From assembly GCA_014529385.2 (NCBI GenBank), contig CM043953.1:111850549-111914548 (forward strand): DNA of 64,000 bases, in the 5' to 3' direction. The position numbers and the translations under genes were made by a program. Below the pieces are notes generated by a model. The model saw nothing but the letters and a program-made list of their open reading frames with translations. It made no database searches and was not told where the DNA came from. Position 1 is the stretch's first letter, and every line of letters starts with the position of its first letter. The DNA is from Adiantum capillus-veneris (Eukaryota; Streptophyta; Polypodiopsida; Polypodiales; Pteridaceae). This document shows positions 59,829 through 64,000 of this stretch, piece by piece.

Positions 59829-62609
59829 ACCTGTTTCCTGTAGAATTTCTAGAATGGCCTCAGCACTTGCATCCAATGGTTCTTCAATTTCTTCTTCCTC
59901 TGAATCCTTGGCATTGACTTTCTCTGTTATCCACACCTTCCCACCTTCTAAGATCAAGGTCTTCTTCCACTATGGAATGGCAAAGAGATTCCAATTGCGT
60001 CATTTGATCACTACTACATGCAATTGATATCACCTTTCTCTGTTGTTGTAGTGCCTCTTTAGTCCCATAGCCTAATGAGAAGATGTCTATCACTTGATCA
60101 TATTCTTTGAGACAGATGCATTTGATTGCACGACGTACAAAAAAGGATTTGGCCGTGGTCACAGCATCATACTCGTCGTCATTGATGCAGAGAGTATGCA
60201 TTGGCTCCAACAATGACTCTTGAACACTAGAGTAGTTGGTGTACTGCTCTCCTTGACTGAAAAATGCCCAAACCCCAAAAATTACTTCGCGAAGAGCACA
60301 TGTTTGGATGGTCTCTGATCCCATTAAGGATCTCAAAGGTAGAACGTGCATTTCATACCATTTAGCTTTTTCAGAAATTTCCTTCTCTAGAGAAGTAGCA
60401 TGCTGATACTTGACTTAGCCGGAAATTAAAAACTCTGATGGTTGATGGGCTAACACACATACTCCATCAAATACTTTACCAGATTGGGTAGCACTCCAAC
60501 CACTAGATGTAAGACTTTTGTGTGTTGTGTCTATGATGCAAACACCAACACGAATTTTAGAGTTATTCTCACTGTAGAGAAACTCAATGCCTTCCAAATT
60601 CTTTCCAACACACTTGATTGTCCATGATAAAATGAATTTCAAACTAGAAGTGCCATTCTTTTGTGCAATCATCCACTGCACATACCCCCTAGTGATCTCA
60701 GGAATTGGCTCTTTCTCCTTTCCTTTTTGTAGTAGGAGATTTAGCCATTGCGTACAACTCGTGAAGAGAGATTTGTAAATCTCATATGTAATGTTATAAT
60801 GAGACTTACATTTATCCCATGAAGTAACTGCTATTGCTGATGGATCTATCTCTTTAAATGCCATCAACATTTGAGGCTCAAAAACCGTGGTCTTCTTTAA
60901 GACTGTTGCACGTGCAGTGAGGTCAAGCATGCCCGCTTGACGTGGTTGCTTCACTAAGCAGATCTTCTCATCTGCCAGCTCTTGTTGTAGTAGCTTGACA
61001 TCATTATCTTCTAAACCATTTAGGTATATAAAGGTGTTATGCTTGGTTGTGGCCCACGAGGAGTTGATGTCTGATGCTTCTCCAAGATGTGTATCCACTG
61101 ATCATAGATTTCATCATCGTACATGACCATGTGTGCTTCTTTGTTGTCAAATGTTTATGGTTGAACACGATGTTCGCCACATTTACAAAGGCCTTCAAAA
61201 TAAAGAAAAGAAAATTAACTTTATTTCAAGACATATTTGTAACAAAAACAAGCATAGGGAAGTGGAACTTACATCCTAACCTGCTCGACTTGGATGACCA
61301 ACAGGAACATCTGCCTTGGGTTTTGTTGGTTTAGAATATGCAAGCCATTGACTACGGCCATGATTCAAGACCTCCACATAAGGCTGGTGTTTCATTGCTG
61401 TTATTCTCTCCATGTTCTCCATTTTGGAAATTCGAACAGCAACCTCTTTCGGAGCGTCTACCACTATCCTTGCAGTTCTAAACTTGTAGAACTCTTTTCT
61501 CAAAACATACTTAGTGTTGTTGTTACGCAAACAATCTCTAGCCGCTATGATGGAATGCTCACCAGCTAGAATCCAGTAGCGGTATGTTGATAGCTTGTCT
61601 CCATGCACTTTAGCTATTTGTAAAGGCATTTTTGTAATTGGGTTATACGGCATCAAGTCTGCTACACTGGAGACTGGCCTAGAGTGCCCTGCAAATTGCT
61701 TCAAGAGATATTTCACATATACATCTGACAATGGTCTACATCTATAGCCATCTAGTGCAAGGTTGCATTGCTCAACTGGGATCAATTGGGTAAATTATAC
61801 ACCAACTTTAAAATAGTGCTCAATTCCGACGTATCCATCTAGCCCACTCTTAGAAGTTTTGGAAACTTCTTCATCAAGATCTTTTTCTTTGGGCTGTATA
61901 ATAGATTCCAACACAGCTAAGGATACTGAGTCCACAACCACTGCCACTGAGGGGGTTCCAACTGTTAGGGTTGCAAGTCCACTAGAATCTCCTGCTTCTT
62001 GAGTCTGTAAGGGTATAACTGAAAGATTTTCTTCGGCCACATTTCCACTATTTTCTCCAAGTGAGGGAGTCTGACTCTCCTTGAGTGTCTTAGATTGATT
62101 TGTTGTACCTGTGTCTTCATTCTTTTGCTTCTTATTCTTCTTTGTGCTTCTCAATTTACCTAAATATTTATTGACTTTCTTAAAGCCTTCAATATATAAG
62201 TCTATAAAGTTCTCACTTGGAGTGTCGTCTTGAAGCTCCACCCACCCTGCTTTTGTCATTGTCACTCCTTCATAATCAACCTTCACCAATTTTTGATCAA
62301 TGGCCACAGGCTCGAACAAGTAGGAGTCACCATTGAGTATTTTTACTCCAAGGCATGGAGACATTTCAAGATCTGAACAATCTTTCTTTATCTCCTTGAC
62401 AATACGATAGTCCTTGAAGGGCAATTGCTCTTTATCTTGAAAGAACAAGTGGACTTTCTCATCACTTCCACCATTGGTAAGTGAAAATCTAGATACCAAG
62501 AACTTGGTGTTGAGCCTGTTGCATCAACTAACTTTGACTTTATCTTCTGAGACATTTTCTGTAAAAAGAATGACATATATTTAGACAAGATGGATATTAT
62601 TACATCCAT
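59829..62609 (-). pseudogene. Multi-exon gene with a ParB-like motif (copy 2)
   Basis: The three coding blocks of copy 1 are present: 62609-61795, 61785-61276 and 61098-59884. The ParB-like motif reads YRYWILAGEHSIIAARDCL, and the E/Q variation at 'AG(Q/E)HS' is compatible with the family's G-E-R-R/G-N-H-R pattern. The TAA between the first two blocks is kept. A TAA at 60415, Leu in copy 1, splits the third block, so this copy is more decayed. The overlapping acidic C-terminal reading (KDSEEEEIEEPLDASAE) is conserved here too, 59957-59830, which favours it as the true tail. Confidence 0.5.
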
Positions 62610-64000
62610 ATGGACCTAGGGCCATAGAGTCACCTCTATGTTAAACCATGTGGTCCTAGGTCCAAAGGGTGCCAACAAAATGGTTCTACAAGTGTACCTA
62701 GGCCACTCTATGGTAGTGTGATCACATGTTCCCTTATGACATTAGAGGACCCTCAAAGAAGTATCCCTTGAATGGCCTAAATACCCCTTTAGAGCCTCTA
62801 CACCAACACCATATGGCATCATGTGGCCTGAAGGCCATAGGGTCCCCTGCATGCTAGTAAGAACCTCTCTATGCTCTACATTGGCATCCTAAGGCCCCAA
62901 GGCCACAAGGTGGCCACAATGTTTTAAAGAAACGCTTCATGAGGGTTTTCTGGAAACCTATGACCCCAAGGCCATATGGTGCTCTCCATGCAAGTAAAAA
63001 CCACTATTTGTTCGATATTGAGGAGACCTTGTGGGATGAAGTCCATAGGGTCCCCTCTATGCTAGTAAGAACCTCTGTTTACTCTATAATGGCACCCTGT
63101 GGCTTGAAGGTGATAGGGTTCCCTCTATGCTACTAAGAATCTCTTTGTGCTCTATGCTCTATCGTCTATGCTCTATGATCTATATTGACTTCCTATGGCC
63201 CCAAGACCACAAGGTGCCCTCATCGTTTCCAAAAACCCATCATTGTTTTGCTATGGCCCTAGGGCCATAGCTCTCTATGCCGATATAAAGCACCATGCTC
63301 TATATTAGCTCCCTAAGGCCTGAAGGCCATAGGGTTGGCCTCAAGGGCCCCAAGGGTGCTCTGTATGCCAATGAAAAATACTATTCGCTCTATATTGAGA
63401 AGACCTTGTGGGCTGAAGGCCATAGGAACCCTTCTATGATGGCTTTTTGACAACCAATCCCCCTAGGTCAAGATGTTCTATATGCTAGTAAAAACACTTT
63501 CTGCTCTATATTGGCACCATGGGACTTGAAAGCCATATGGTCCCCTATATTCTAGTAAGAGCCTCTCCATGCTCTATATTGGCACCCTTTGCCCTGAAGG
63601 CCATAGGGTCTGATCTTCGCTAGTAAGAACCAATCTATGCTCTATATTGGCACCCTATGGCCTGAAGGCCATAGGGTCCCCTGTATGCTAGTAAGAACAT
63701 CTCTATGCTCTACACATCCGATGGCCCCAAGGCCACAAGTTTCCCTCTATGTTTTGAAGAAACCCTTCATGAGGGTTTTTTGGCAACCTATGGACCCAAG
63801 GCCATAGGGTGCTCTCTATGCCATTGAACAACCCTCATTGTTTTGGTACCCTATGGCCCCACGTATAAAGCACTATTTGGTCTTTCTATGCTAGTAAGAA
63901 CTGATCTTTGTTCTATATTGGCACCCTTTGGCCTAAAGGCCATAGGGTCCGCTATGTGCTAGTAAGAACCGATCTATTCTCTATATTGGCACCCTAATTC
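62610..64000. repeat. Palindromic satellite, type A (copy 2)
   Basis: Continues to the window edge in register with 7567-8957. Differences from copy 1 are single bases, several of which restore or break the palindromic cores. Confidence 0.85.

Larger units (their letters stand above)
54954..64000. repeat. Segmental duplication, second copy of 1-8957
   Basis: From 54954 to the window end the sequence follows 1-8957 in order and orientation. The offset is 54954 at first, 55022 after a gained 68-bp satellite unit near 56440, 55072 after a 50-bp tandem duplication near 57301, then 55043 after a loss of about 32 bp between two GACATA motifs near 58795 and a few small indels. Identity looks like 98% or more by eye. 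Both copies run off the window, so the true length and whether it is one tandem repeat of about 55 kb are unknown. Confidence 0.9.

Noticed and set aside
1-64000. Organellar origin of the window
   Set aside because: No plastid or mitochondrial genes are seen, while LTR fossils, a Helitron, long satellites and intron-bearing nuclear gene fragments are present.

Overview
The window looks like repeat-rich nuclear DNA of a land plant. Three things point there: fragments of plant-type genes (a GPI-type lipid-transfer protein, a receptor-like kinase, a nodulin-like transporter and an intron-bearing MCM5), Ty1/copia and Ty3/gypsy remnants, and a Helitron. The dense palindromic satellite built on 'CCTATGG..CCATAGG' and the gene families around it remind me of homosporous fern genomes, but that is recollection, not proof. 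I see no intact ordinary host gene and no rRNA, tRNA or CRISPR array.

Layout. 1-8957 and 54954-64000 are two direct copies of one segment about 55 kb apart, and both run into the window edges. Each carries, on the minus strand, an FCP1/HAD-phosphatase-like gene and a multi-exon gene with a ParB-like motif, plus a 1.3-kb TIR transposon and several satellite blocks. 7.57-12.44 kb is almost pure satellite of two kinds: A, about 69 bp with one palindrome, and B, about 77 bp with two hairpins. 12.5-18.4 kb holds one long and one short copy of a transposase-like gene of the DUF7869 type, each ending in three hairpin-rich 87-bp units, with copia fragments and duplicated spacers around them.

The most interesting part is 21.8-33.1 kb. 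It is a Helitron whose plus-strand genes encode an RPA-like single-strand DNA binding protein and then a Rep (HUH, two-tyrosine)/PIF1-helicase followed by an endonuclease/exonuclease/phosphatase domain. It is flanked by pieces of four or five host genes, and the MCM5 piece still has its introns. This is the pattern of a gene-capturing rolling-circle transposon, now decayed. The in-frame stops I found in these genes all sit where a C-to-T change in CAA or CAG would make them.

33.7-52 kb is a graveyard: a purine minisatellite, gypsy and copia fossils, a lipase fragment with the catalytic serine replaced, (AC)n and (GA)n tracts, a 32-G run, and a 2.3-kb insertion inside a copia gag region. 53.0-55.7 kb contains two HAD-like genes in tandem, the second of which starts the duplicated segment.
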